Source: Dicyema japonicum (Eukaryota > Dicyemida > Rhombozoa > Dicyemidae). From it: a DNA stretch of 64,000 bases. The stretch's first letter is position 1, and every line of letters starts with the position of its first letter. The DNA is taken from the NCBI GenBank assembly GCA_011109175.1, contig RDEW01000010.1, positions 1 through 64,000 on the forward strand, in the 5' to 3' direction. Position numbers and translations under genes: made by a program. The notes beneath the pieces are model-generated. The model searched no databases. It had not been told where the DNA came from and saw nothing but the letters and a program-made list of their open reading frames with translations. Below, piece by piece: positions 12,111-23,381 of the stretch.

Positions 12111-12347
12111 ATGTTTAATTACTCTATTCTCGTGGATCAATTTATTTACGGAGGACCAGATTCAATGCTTCTCACTTATGCTGACGACCTAATCATCGCT
12201 AGCAGGAACAAATACGTGGGTATAGCAAAATCAGAGCTTCAGTCACATATTGACGACCTGGGAGCCAGGTTGAATTTGAATCGTCTCTCCATATCCATGG
12301 AGAGTGAAGCACTGGATTTTATAATTTATATACATATTTGCTATTAA
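12111..12347 (+). mobile_element. LINE reverse-transcriptase fragment (family C-like)
   Basis: Short open stretch with the RT active site in 'MLLTYADDLIIASRNKYV' followed by 'NLNRLSISMES', closely resembling the 'LLTYADDLVIASRSGDV' region of the element at 38102. It lacks everything upstream and downstream, so it is a small relic. Confidence 0.8.
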
Positions 12348-12399
12348 TTCTGCGAGTAATAAAAACAAAAAAATGGCACTTGGCTACAATCGAAGGATT

Positions 12400-13130
12400 T
12401 CTTGCCTCTAAATATGCAATTGCCGACAGGGAAAGCATGGATATTAAGACCCTCAAGGACACTCAGAGGAAATATATTAAATAAAATTTATTGCAGAACA
12501 CTACACTCCATTATGTTCAAATGTATTGATGAAACAAATGTCGACCTATATACTTCCTCAGAATGGTTATCCAAGGGAAATAACGGCCCACGGAGCGAAG
12601 CATTGTACTTTCTTTTGCAAGATAGGAATTTGTTTTTTGCACACACAGGGGGTCATTATGCAACCATTGTAAAAAAAGCAAGAAAAACTGTTGATCATTT
12701 GGCCACTCAGTGTGGAAAAATGCTAAAAAGTGATTATCTCCGAAGACATAATGAAGTGGTAAAGTGCATCTATCTTTATCTTTGTCGAATTTATGGAATC
12801 AAAAGAAGCAGGAAATTGAAAGGACATTCGGTTCAGTCAATATTGACGAATCAAAATGTCGAAATTATAGTTGACATGTCGATTATGACAGAAACAAAAG
12901 TACAATTTAATAAACCTGATATTTTTGTGTATGACAAAAAAAAGAAGGAAGTAACCTTAATTGAAGTGGGCATTACCTCACAAGACCGACTAAAGCAAGT
13001 TGAAGTTGAGAAACTTCACAAATATGACTTGATTGCAAATGAAATTCGCTGCTCTATGAATGCCAAGTGAAGATTATTCCAGTGGTTTTGACATGGGATG
13101 GAGTTGTCTCAAGATGCTTCAAGAATCATA
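12400..13130 (+). mobile_element. C-terminal restriction-like endonuclease region of an R2/R4-type LINE (family G)
   Basis: One open stretch (to 13070) encodes a zinc-knuckle-like block, 'KTVDHLATQCGKMLK' plus 'YLRRHNEVVKCIYLYLC', then 'KPDIFVYDKKKKEVTLIEVG'. The P-D-x(n)-E spacing fits the PD-(D/E)XK restriction-like endonuclease at the C-terminus of R2, R4/Dong and NeSL elements, which use it instead of an APE endonuclease. It is followed out of frame by 'ITWDG'-type sequence near 13085. No RT part remains immediately upstream. This is known family architecture; the assignment to R4/Dong rather than another RLE clade is uncertain. Confidence 0.6.
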
Positions 13131-13229
13131 TGGATAAATAATCTATTGAAGACTACGCTCGTCTCGACGACCACTGGCTGTACATGGAAACGGTTTAGGA
13201 GGCTGCTGTATTTCTTTATTTTTGAGCTT

Positions 13230-13445
13230 TCATATAAACGGGCGGCCTCTCCCGCTTTCATTGCCGACCTCAAAAGTTTAGACGAGCGGAGTCTTTGGCC
13301 CTAAGACGGTCTCTTTCCTTAGAGCACTTGGGTGTCTATTGACCAAAGCCTCGAGGGAGCGTCGGGAAACCGAGTGGCTTTTCCAAAGGATATCCCTGGC
13401 AGTAGTCAGAGGTAACAACCAATCGATCATATCCGCTGGACTCAG
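13230..13445 (+). mobile_element. 3' fragment of LINE family E
   Basis: The frame at about 13317-13440 encodes 'SRERRETEWLFQRISLAV' and 'VRGNN', the C-terminal 'LFQR(I/L)S-A-RGN' signature of the element family with the GVQQGDPLGP reverse transcriptase found at 52800-54880. A related piece at 16975-17110 encodes 'ETRWLLQLISVAIVRGNA'. Confidence 0.55.
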
Positions 13446-13518
13446 TAATTAACTACTCATGTTTCCTAATAATAAATAATCTATTGAAGAATCAACGAGG
13501 ACTTGCATCCAATCGGTT

Positions 13519-13773
13519 GTGCTGAAGAGAACGTTCAAAAGTATGCTCATTGAACATAAGCATGGGATGAAGGTATACGATGAAGAGTACGCCTCTGCTA
13601 CCTCACAACTTGTGGAACTGGCATGCCGTGAGGACAGCCCACTGGACTCTAACGGAGATATTTTGACTGAATCTGATGTGGAGATGCGGAGTAACAGGGA
13701 GGTTATGGCACACTCTTATTCTAAGAGAAGAAGAGGAATTACCAACAATCTGGATCAAAATACGCTTAATTAG
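13519..13773 (+). CDS. Unidentified short open frame, 84 codons, among TE debris
   Basis: Open frame rich in charged residues ('YDEEYASATSQLVELACRE') ending in a basic 'YSKRRRGITNN' patch. I do not recognise it. It lies between a LINE 3' fragment and a pogo transposase, so it is most likely TE-derived or fortuitous. Confidence 0.2.
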   Translation: MLKRTFKSMLIEHKHGMKVYDEEYASATSQLVELACREDSPLDSNGDILTESDVEMRSNREVMAHSYSKRRRGITNNLDQNTLN

Positions 13774-13839
13774 TTAATTTACTCGTTATTATTATAAAAT
13801 TTTATTTTGAAGCCTCGTGTAATTTTTGCATTTTTGTGG

Positions 13840-14720
13840 TTATGGTTCGTAAGCTTAGTCTTGAGTTAGGAATTAAAATTGTTAAGGAAATAATTGAAAA
13901 CGAACACCTTACTGAACGAGATATTGTAAATAAATACAAAATTAGTTAAGGTTGTTAAGTAATTTCAGTTTTTAGGTGCTGTATAACGTATAAAAAATTA
14001 TCTCAATTTTTTAATATTGGAACTTGAATGCATTATTAGTGGAAAAATTGAATCCATTATTAGTGGGGAAATTTAAATGTCATACTGTATGAAAAACTTT
14101 AACCCTGAAGAACATGGAGTTTTCTATTCATCATCCAAAAATTCTTGGATGACATCCGAAATATTTATTACTTGGTTCACCATTACAAGTGAACAAATGA
14201 TTAAGCAAAAGAGAAAAATTGTTTCGTTACTTGATAACGCAAGCTGTCACAAATATATCCATCTTTCCAACATTGAATTGTTTTTTCTCCCAAAAGAATA
14301 GCAAACTCATTAATTCAACCGTTAGACATGGGTGTTATTAAATCCTCTAAGTCTAATTATCTTAACGCTTTAATGGATTTTACTCTTTTTTGAGGACGTT
14401 GAGTTACAAATATTTAATTTAAAAAAATAAATCTTCGTCATGTCATAATAATTGTTGGAAAAACATGGCAAAATTTAAATCCTGAAACAATAACGAATTG
14501 TTGGGAAACAATTAATAAAAATTTTTAGTTAATAAAAAAATTTGGACACCATAATTGCAGATGTAATTACTGAAAATAAGTCATGACCAAACTGAATGCA
14601 ACTGTTCACACTTGTACACAATGACAGCAATGGATAACTTTAAAGGAGAATATTCACCGTTTGTTTCCCGGTGAGTTAAAAGACAATCACAGTTTCAAAA
14701 AAATATTGGGCATACATATG
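13840..14720 (+). mobile_element. Degenerate pogo/Tigger-type DNA transposon
   Basis: An N-terminal helix-turn-helix begins at 13842: 'MVRKLSLELGIKIVKEI' and 'TERDIVNKYKIS'. Later pieces of the DDE domain follow: 'SKNSWMTSEIFITWF', 'IVSLLDNASCHKYIHLSN' (second Asp) and 'LPKE', then an out-of-frame 'TWVLLNPL', the relic of the L-I-Q-P-L-D-M-G block with the third Asp. Between them most of the catalytic domain is deleted. It is related to the better copy at 54969-56873. Confidence 0.75.
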
Positions 14721-14885
14721 AAGAAATCTAAAACAGGAAACAAAATAACACATTATTTTCGTGTAATAGAATAAAAAAAATTTGTTTAAAAAAATTAGTT
14801 ATCGATAAAAATTAATGAAAACCATGCTTAATTGTTCATAAAAATACTTTACTTATTAATAAAATTAATTAAAAATATGTTAAAA

Positions 14886-15200
14886 CTAATAATAATAACA
14901 GCCTTCTCACGAGAGCCATAATATTTATAGCTCCGCATAGGCAGGACACACACTTTAAGTAAAGAACAGTTAATTTTAACTAATCGTAGAACCAAAGAAG
15001 GATTTTCACTTTTTTTCTTTGTTTTGTGTGCGGGTTTTTTCTAGACAATCCAGTTCCGCAGTGAGTATCTACTGCTGACGGCGTCACTCGTCAAACCCTT
15101 TTAGCATTGTAGATGCGTGGAACCTTTTACCAGGTGAACAGCAGCAAAATCGAACCCGTAACCTAAGTCACTTTAGCCCGACACCTAATCACTATGCCAC
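14886..15200 (-). mobile_element. tRNA-derived SINE with a LINE A-like 3' tail
   Basis: Read on the minus strand from 15200, the head contains an A-box-like 'TGGCATAGTGATTAGG' (15199-15184) and a B-box-like 'GGTTCGATTTT' (15157-15147), spaced about 42 bases apart, as in a tRNA promoter. The body runs to a 3' end with 'GCGGAGCTATAAATATTATG' and 'GGCTCTCGTGAGAAGGCT' followed by (TTA)n. That terminal segment matches the 3' end of family A LINEs at 15850-15895 and 23382-23420, which would let the LINE machinery mobilise it. No tRNA gene function is implied. A 5'-truncated copy lies at 56969-57222. Confidence 0.75.
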
Positions 15201-15289
15201 ATGTTAAAACTGTTAAAGTTTTTATACAAATGAAGAAAACGTCGGACTTCCATTTTGGGGGAAACCTGTTTTTGGGGCAATTTTTCAAA

Positions 15290-15895
15290 ATAGATTCCCC
15301 AAATGGAGGTTATACTGTATCATACAGAGAAAAACCATGGCAAACGCGGCACAGGCTGAAAAATCTATGGCTAAAACAAAGGATAATGTTATACGACACC
15401 TTCTTCAAACCAATCCTCCTATACAACTCTGGACTTGGGGCACCTCAAAATAGGAATTGGAGAGGCTAGACTCGTTTCACAGGAATCATCTAAGAAACAT
15501 AACTAGAATGTCATGGCCATCCAAGATCTCGAGGAAAAGACTGTACAATAAGTGTGACTGAACCAAAAAGTCTCGAGATCGTAAGCTCTCGTTGGAGATT
15601 CTTTGGACACGTCCTGAGGTTGGACCCGATATCCCCCCGAATATCGCCATGGAAAATTACTAGTCCTCCCATGTAAAACGCTTTCATGGAAGACCAAGAA
15701 CAACCCTCCCAGTCATTTTACAAGTCGACCTAAAAGGCGTAAAGAAAACATTGAAATCCGGTGACGACATGGACACACTGAGGGATCTGGCTAAGAACAA
15801 AAAAGCCTGGAGCAGGCTAACTCTTTCTCTTATATTTTTGGCTGCACATGCTGGGCTATAAATATCATGGCTCTCGTAAAAGTGCTAATAATAAT
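15290..15895 (+). mobile_element. LINE family A 3' fragment
   Basis: Encodes, with many frameshifts, the C-terminal blocks seen in the 1370 copy: 'MLYDTFFKPILLYNSGLG', then 'RFTGII'-type sequence and 'GDDMDTLRDLAKNKKAW' at 15760-15810. It ends with 'GGCTATAAATATCATGGCTC' and an AAT-rich tail at about 15855-15895, the 3' terminus shared with the SINE. Confidence 0.75.
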
Positions 15896-15953
15896 GAAAT
15901 TTTCTTTAATAAACCCCAAAAATTGGGAAAATTAGTAACGAAATATTGATATA

Positions 15954-16110
15954 CAGTAAACCCTGATTAATCCGAAAACTTCAATTATCCGAATTTTTTT
16001 TCTGAGTAAGCAAAATTTACTAAATTTCAATACAAAGAGGCTTCAATAAACCAAAACTTCATAATCCGCAATCCGAAAGACATTTATTAAAAATTTCGGA
16101 TTAATTTATT
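15954..16110. mobile_element. Terminal fragment of a Tigger/pogo-type element
   Basis: Begins 'CAGTAAACCCTGATTAATCC' and continues with repeated 'AATTATCCGAA'/'AATCCG' motifs, the usual composition of Tigger-type terminal repeats. 'ATAATCCGCAATCCG' at about 16060 repeats the motif. No transposase is attached. Confidence 0.5.
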
Positions 16111-16139
16111 TTGATTTTTTTATAAATGTAAGTTTATTT

Positions 16140-16285
16140 ACATTATAACGCTTCCTGAACTCCTACAGAGCACTAAGAGACGGTGAAGACCTCAGCAGTT
16201 TGCGAAGTGTGGCATCGAATAGGAGAGGGTGGGAGAGACTAGTGTCGACAATCATACGAACGCGGTACGAATGGAATTATAGCAA
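16140..16285 (+). mobile_element. 3'-terminal coding fragment of a LINE (family A relative)
   Basis: The frame reads 'YRALRDGEDLSSLRSVAS' then 'NRRGWERLVSTIIRT', matching the end of the family A protein ('DDLDTLRELARSRGSWKRL'). It is not identical to the other copies. From 16290 to 16970 I see no gene or named repeat. Confidence 0.55.
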
Positions 16286-16974
16286 ACATGATTCTATGTT
16301 GTTGCTTATAATAATTTATGGATTTTTGTAATTTATTGGGTCACCTGCTGGTTATATTAGAATTGCCATTTGTGGATGATTCAGAGAATTACCTCGACAG
16401 AGAAACGAAAAAGTCTGATTAACATTGAAGCATGTGGATTTGTCCAGCACTAGGATGGCCGATCTCCTACAAAGTAGGGAGCTCTGGGCTTCTAGCTAAC
16501 TGCTGGTTTTCTTCAAAGACTTGTTCTCGACATATACTAGGACGTTTTGTAATATTTCGATCATTATCACAACTCAATCATTATCATCAACAATCAACCA
16601 ATTATGTATTATTATTAGCATGTTCGAATAATAGTTAATTAAGATCCCTCTTGTGCTGTACCACCACGACCAATTAATTTATTCCATGCTTCTCTGTTTC
16701 GCGTCATTTTCCAAGATTATCAATGTCTTCTAGGAAAATGAATTTTCTATGGATCGAAGGCTCTCAAAGGTCTATTATACCCAGAATATAACTTATAAGG
16801 GTACGAACTATATTTCCCCAAACCGCCTCTACGGTAAAACTATGTTGTGAGACAAATATTGGTCGGCCTGAGCCTGACTCTATTAAGAATAACGATTGAC
16901 TGTTTTTCGTAGGGTATTAAGTAAGGCAACCAATTGCAATAACTTGCAATTAAATATAATTTAATAAAAGTGGA

Positions 16975-17110
16975 AAATCGCTTCGCTTCCTAAAGAAACT
17001 TGTCCGCTTAGCTACACTAAAAAGCCACGACGCACGTGAGACCCGGTGGCTACTCCAGTTGATCTCTGTTGCAATCGTGAGAGGCAACGCACGTTGATAA
17101 TGTCGGCGGG
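16975..17110 (+). mobile_element. 3' fragment of LINE family E
   Basis: Encodes 'FLKKLVRLATLKSHDARET' followed by 'RWLLQLISVAIVRGNA', the C-terminal signature of the family E protein. The sequence from 17110 to 17880 is AT-rich and yields no supportable gene. Confidence 0.5.
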
Positions 17111-17884
17111 GTCCACTTTGGATGGATGGCAGTTTTAAATATGCTTTACTGGGATAAATTAACTGATTATTTTATTTATTTAACACAATATAAAATTCAA
17201 ATTAAAATTTAATAAAAGTTAGATAAATAATAAAGTAGTGAATAATAATTAATTTTAGTTCTATTTTTTCAATTTAAATTGCAATTTTTTTCAATTTTAG
17301 TCAATGCTTGAAACTTTTTGCAATTATTTTTCAAATAAAATTAAAAAAAATAATTTAAGAATTTTGAAGCCTCGTGAGAGGCAACGCAACAATTTTTTAT
17401 TCTGAAAATTGCAATTTTCTGGTTGCCCCAGTAATAAGAATTAAGCTATTCGGAAAGCATTTGACAGATTTTTGTGCTGAAAGTAGTAGTCTTTCGCCAA
17501 ACAAATAGGGATTGTACTTCGTTGCTAACATATTGTGGAATTTTTATATAAATTCAATTAGATGTACTTCAATAATTCTGTTGGTATTCCATCAGGGACA
17601 TGAGTATTAAGATTTGATATTGTTCCCTCATTGTTATCGGATTTTATTGGTCTTCTGGACTACCTTTATTCGGAAAGTATATTTAGTAATCCCGTCAAAT
17701 GTTCACCCTTGTCCCTTTGTCGAGGATCAAAATATCATTAAATGCTTTGCTTCCATTCAGTATCGTGAAGACATATAATTTATGTCGCCAATAATAAATG
17801 TTTTTAATTAAAAGCATTGAAAGTAATATCGATTTAGAATGACTGTGAAGAAATCCAAGTGAATGACTCATTATTATTATCTAA

Positions 17885-18060
17885 TCCCGAAAAGGGGAAC
17901 ACCGAGAAAGATGTTAAACCATTTAATTAAGTGATCCCAATAAACCTCAACAGGATCGAAAGGTTTTGCTGTGCTTCTCCATAGTACCCACAGCTTTCAT
18001 GAATTCACGACGTTTCTCATTCATGAGAATTCGGAGAGTTGTGGGGTTTTTCCTGAATTT
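17885..18060 (+). repeat. Dispersed repeat DR1 (copy 2)
   Basis: Reverse complement of 8130-8292, sharing 'TTAATTAAGTGATCCC' and 'TTTGCTGTGCTTCTCCATA'. It starts beside 'GAACACCGAGAAAGATGTTA', which itself resembles 'CACCGAGAAAGAAGTTAAAT' at 7709. From 18130 to 18580 there is only AT-rich upstream sequence of the cadherin gene. Confidence 0.7.
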
Positions 18061-18581
18061 ACTCGTTTCGTCGGCTTCTCCGGCTGATTGATGGAAAGGA
18101 TCGGATTGGGAGCCCCATTAGTAGAAAACATTTTAATCAGTTAAATATATTATCAGATTTAGAAATTACAATTTTATAGTAAAATTAATCAATAATGAAA
18201 ATATTTTCGTTTAATAGGGAAGTGCTGGAATAATTAATTGGAATATCGATTTTCTAAAAAAAGTAATCAATTTTGAATGACAATTTTGTAAGAAATATCA
18301 AACTGGGTCAACGACGTGTTTATTACCTTTAATTAATAAAAATGATAAATTATTAGTCTATGGATTTCTCACAAGTTAGAGTCTATAATCCAAAAATAAA
18401 CATAAGATTGTGAAATGTACAATTATTGATTGTCTTCCAATTTATAAGTCTAAATAGCACGTCTGTTTGGGTAAATACATAGTTAAGTATTGATAAGAAT
18501 CAATTCTCGTTAAGTATTACTCGTTATTCGCAATTCATCACATTTATTGGTATTTACGCTTTTTAGACTGCACTTTTTGAG

Positions 18582-21167
18582 ATGATTGCCATTTTATTAT
18601 GCTTCAGTTGTTTTTCTTCTCTTCACTACAGAGTCAAGGAAGGACTTTCAATTGGAACTTTTATTGGTCGAATTCCTAATTTGGTACATTCGGACTCTTT
18701 TACTTACTCTTTATTGGATAAATTCTCGACTTTGCCTTTTGTGGTTGATATAAACAGTGGGGAAATTATGACTGCTTCCAAAATCAACTACAACAAACTC
18801 TGTGGTTTTCATCAACGTCAGTGTACACTCAAATCCTTTGTTTTAATAAAATCAAATAACACATCAAACATTGTCACCGTGGAATTTATAATTGAATCCA
18901 TCAACTTACATGTTCCTGGATTTGGAAATGACAAATTAGATCTGCAAGTCTCTAAATGTTCCCTTCCAGGAACCAGGTTTGAGTTACCTTTGGCCGTGGA
19001 TTTGGATGTGAGCCTCAAAAACCGCATAATTGAGTACAAATTCATCAGTAGTGAAAAACTCTTTCCTTTCGAACTTGAGAAAATAAAAACTAGACGACAG
19101 ATATCACGAATTTATTTGAAGCTAAAAATACCTTTAAAAACCACTAGAGGCTTTTCTGGAAATTTATTCGCATATAATATAGATACCCCACACAAAAAAA
19201 GCTCCATGAGAATAGAAATCCAAATTTTTGACTGCGAAAGTCGCAGACCAATTTTCGAAGAGGCCGAAAAAACCGTAAATATTTTTGAAAACCGGACTGT
19301 TGGGTCTCAAATTGCCAAATTCACGGCAGAATACATGCATGAATTCAGTCACGTGTCTATTCGTTATAAGGAAAACTTTTTAAAAAATGACTATTTCTCA
19401 AAGGAGCATTTCGGAATCGACGAAACCAGAGGGACGATCTTTCTCAAGAGATCAGTAGATTATGAGTCGATGCAATTCTTTACGTTTTTCTTGATTGCCT
19501 ACAGAGTTGATGACGAAATGCTTTATTCTGAGGCAGTGCTGTATGTTTTTATCAAAAACTGTAACGATAACAGTCCTATGATTGTGATTCATGAAAGGAA
19601 TGGAAAAGATGTTTTATCGTGCAGTGAAAACGCAGAAATTGGGACTATTATTGCCAGAGTGACAGTTTCAGACGTGGATGAAGAAGACAGACCAAATCTC
19701 AGTTGCGAATATGGAGGACCAGATACTCTTGCATTAATGGTAATTGAAGATCGAGAAAATGAATATTATTTAAAAACAATAAAAAGGTTAGATTACGAGA
19801 CAAATAAAATATTATTTTTCACAATTTCATGCTCCGACAATAATCTTGGAGGACCTCGATGGAGCAACAAAAATTTGTCCCTTTATGTTATCGATGAGAA
19901 TGACAATCCCCAAAATTTGAAAAGGACATTTATTATGCAGAAATATATGAAAATTCTGTTCCAAACACCTTCCTCTTATCAGTAAAGGCAACAGACGTGG
20001 ATTCGGGGGCAAATGGAAGAATCACCTACAAAGTAAACAGTAAAGTCTTTAATGTTACTGAAACTGGGGAAATTTATTCAGTTATTCCGTTGGATTACGA
20101 ACAACAACACGAAATTGAATTCACTATTTTTGCGATTGATTTGGGATTTGAACCACTTTTTGATTCGGCTTTGGTTAAAGTCAAAATTTTGGACATTAAT
20201 GATAACCCCCCAATCATTCCCTTTGAAGAAAGTCACTTTTATGTAATGGAGAATCTACAAGCTGGGACTTTTGTAGGAAACGTTGCTGCTTTTGACGTCG
20301 ATTCCTGCAATTCCCTGCAGTACCAGATCAGTCCGACAACCATCCCCTTTGAAATAGAACCATTAACTGGATTCATCTATTCCACAAAAGTCCTTGATTC
20401 GGAAAGAAAGTCAAGGTATGAATTCAAGATCATTGTTTCTGATTGTGGGGAAACTATTCTCTCTACGGAGACTCGTGTGGTTATTCACGTAAAAGACGTC
20501 GACGATAACCCCACAGAACTGAGAATATACAACTTTCAAGATGACATAATCAATGACTTTATCATTGCAAGGATTTGTCGGAAGGAAACAAAAATTGGAA
20601 GAGCCGAGATAGAAGACGCCGATAAAACTCAACGAATCGATCCACATTTCAATTTAAAGTCAGAAAATCCAGCTTTCAAAATAAACAAATCATCAGGAAT
20701 CATTTACATCTGTGATTTTAAATTGGCTGAGAATAATTCAGTAAGTCAGCTGACTATTATCGCAAGGAATGCAAATGAAATATATAAAAAACTGTTTAAG
20801 AGTTTTAATTATTGTGGATCAGACTTGTTTACAAGATCATGAAACAATAAAGGCCTTTCCACCTATTTTTGCAGTCATCGGAGTCATACTGTTTGGAATT
20901 GTAATTTTTGGAGTAGTTGTCTTAAATAAGCGAAAATACAAGTTAAAATTTACAAAGAGTGTTCAACCAAAAAATTATCAAGTGGCGTCTGAATTTGAAT
21001 CTTTTTATTGGTCCGACCAATTGCCAAAGAACAAACAGCCGAAAATGGATAGTAACTATTCCTTAGTGGACAACATTAAACTGAGGGAGGAATGTAAAAT
21101 ATGTGATAATATACGTCTACATTCAAATTGTGTATTTATTAACTGTCATTGTTCACACAATAAATGA
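18582..21167 (+). CDS. Cadherin-family cell-adhesion protein, single-pass
   Basis: Calcium-dependent adhesion receptor at the plasma membrane. ATG 18582 opens a signal peptide ('MIAILLCFSCFSSLHY'). The ectodomain has several cadherin repeats with canonical calcium-binding linkers: 'DVDEED', 'LDYETN', 'IDENDNP', 'DVDSGANG', 'LDYEQQ', 'LDINDNPP' and 'DVDDNP'. A transmembrane helix, 'FPPIFAVIGVILFGIVIF', sits at about 20855-20930, followed by a roughly 75-residue tail with a Cys/His-rich end ('CKICDNIRLHSNC') and no recognisable catenin-binding region. A 22-nt GT-AG intron lies at 20814-20835. One base is missing near the C/A run 19908-19915, moving the reading from 'DENDNP' to 'EKDIYYAEIYENS'; both sides are good cadherin sequence. 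About 850 residues in total, protocadherin-like. The exact subfamily is not determined. Confidence 0.88.
19908..19915 (+). other. Apparent one-base homopolymer deletion in the cadherin gene
   Basis: The CCCCAAAA run immediately follows 'DENDNP'. One additional base would connect the two long open parts (18582-19985 and 19997-20842) through the conserved linker. Either an assembly error or a disabling mutation. Confidence 0.6.
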
Positions 21168-21379
21168 TTAGTATTCTATTTGTATAAAAGGTTATCTCGT
21201 TATGGATTGACTAATCTCATGTGAAAATTACCATCTGACACGATAATTGTGAATAATTATTTAATAATTATCACTAAATACAAGAACTGAAACAACAATA
21301 TTTGACATTAACAATCAATTGTGTGCCTATAAAATAGTTGTCATTTATACTAAATACTCACTTTATCTGTGTGTTGAGT

Positions 21380-22350
21380 TTGGAAAAACTGGTCCTTTTC
21401 AAAATCCGTCCTTTCGTAAATCTTTTCTACACGGATTCCGCGAAGGACACTCAACAACAACCCATTTAACAAAACAAGTCCAATTAATTTCGGACGGCTT
21501 GGATACTTCAAATCCACACTAGAGAACTGTTAAGGTGGATATAGAGAAGAATTTTGACTCAGTATCCCGGAAGATCATTTTTACGTCGATCCACCCTAAT
21601 TTCATCAACGGTCGAATGGACCAAGTGGTGGCAATATTTTCCAAATGGAGTGCCACAAGGTTCACCGTTGTCACCAACGCTATTCAATATATTCCTTAAT
21701 GACCTCCCATCCCCAACCACCAAAAATTCAATTTTTTACGGAGATGATCTCGAGATTACAGTGAAACATCCAAGAGTCGAGAAGGGAACACTGTCAGTGC
21801 AAGAGACATTTAACTTTGTGGTTCTTTGGTTTTTAAATTATGACCAGAAAAGTCACATGTAACCTCATCACAAAAAGAAATACACACAACGCCAGTAATA
21901 ATTAAATATATGATTCTCTGATCTCCATTAAGAAGATCCTTTCAATCTTTGCAGTCATTCTGGATCCTCTCATTTCATTCACTCATCAAGTGGACCTGGT
22001 AATCGCGAGGATCCAAAAGAAAATTGGAACTCTTAAGGCTTTTACGCACTTCCCAGTATTTTCCCGCCCATTCTTAGAGATTCTATACAAACAATTTGTT
22101 CTACCTAGTATCGATTACCCATTTGCTGCATGAATTGCCCCGCTATCACAGAGAAAACTGGAAGTGTTACAAAACCGATGTCTCAAAATATTATTGAGAT
22201 CCCACACAGTAACTACAGAGAAAACTAAATGTTTCCGGGTATTTAAAAATTTATTAAAACAGCAAACTTCTATGTTGTTCATCTGCCTCCTGAGAGTTTA
22301 TTCAGTTGATGCTAAACCATCCAGAAAAGCCTTTGAAAATGAGCAAATTT
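21380..22350 (+). mobile_element. LINE family C-like remnant with YGDD active site
   Basis: Broken RT: 'HGFREGHSTTTHLT', 'VDIEKNFDSVSRKI', 'FPNGVPQGSPLSPTLFN' and the active site as 'FYGDDLE' (codons at about 21736-21747) rather than Y-A-D-D. The downstream thumb fragment is 'ILDPLISFTHQVDLVIAR', then 'LEVLQNRCLKILLRS'. There are several stops. The interval 22350-22740 shows nothing recognisable. Confidence 0.75.
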
Positions 22351-22744
22351 TATAGAGTTTTGTTAAAGAAAGATTGGGAAAGTGACGCTATTAATCGGAA
22401 ACCCAATACTATATGCGCATTCGAAGACATTAGGCAAACCATAGATTAAAACTTCGAGACTGCGATTTTTATGAGATTATCTAAATCAGCAGCGTTTTCA
22501 AAATTATATTTTGGTAAGATAATCGTGATTTTCCTTTATATGCATCATGTTAATGAATTTACTTCCATGAGACCAATTTGATGAGTCCACTGTTAACTTT
22601 CCCAATAACAACGAGATTAGTTCGTAGTCGTGATTTTTTGGTAGTGCATGATGATAGTTTAATTTACATAACTACAAAAAATAGTAGGAATCACTAATTA
22701 GGTGATTTCGGTTCCCATTATCGCCCATGATATTTATTTTTACA

Positions 22745-22880
22745 TTTATCGAAAAATTTCACCGCTTGTGTCAACATAGAAAGTCGATGGGGGACGGATG
22801 TCTAAGGAAGGACTGTTCATTTAAAGGTCTAAATATGACCAGACATAGTGGATACTCTGGCTCTTGTAATTTAAATGTCT
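22745..22880 (-). repeat. Fragment of the LINE C-like C-terminal repeat
   Basis: Contains 'AAGTCGATGGGGGACGGATG' and 'CTAAGGAAGGACTGTTCAT', matching 27875-27920 and, in reverse, 11175-11230. Small relic. From 22890 to 23372 nothing else can be supported. Confidence 0.6.
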
Positions 22881-23381
22881 TCCAGAGATAACATCTTGCG
22901 GCAGATTTCGTTAGTCATCGTAAATTTATTTGTAGAGCTGAGTTCTGTATTAAAATACTTTGTGCAGGAAGAGCTACGGTTAGTTTCTTTCTTTTACAAC
23001 GTCTCTGATGTGGTTCTGAGTATTCTGTTTCCCTTTTCAATCTTCGCAAGAATAAATGTTTCCTTAATGAGAGTTTTGTAATGACCACATTATGAGCACT
23101 ATCATCCACCATATGAATGAGGGGTAATTACAATAGTTTTGTCTTTATACCGGCAAATTATGAATTCATTTTGATTTTATATTTTGGTAACTCTTCCTGT
23201 GACATAGTTTTGTAGGCATTCGATATACATTTTGTATTTCTCTAGATATTTTCTTTCCAGAGTTTGGATAACATCGGACGTGAAGAACTAACTTCTTGGG
23301 TTATAAGACATTTTTTATCAAGAGTCAGTGACGGCAACGTTAGCGTGATGATGTCTTAATAATTCTTAATGAGCTAATTTA

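Noticed and set aside
8130-18060. Conserved peptide in the two DR1 copies as a gene
   Set aside because: Differences between copies are mostly amino-acid changing and both frames end quickly, so no sign of protein-level constraint.
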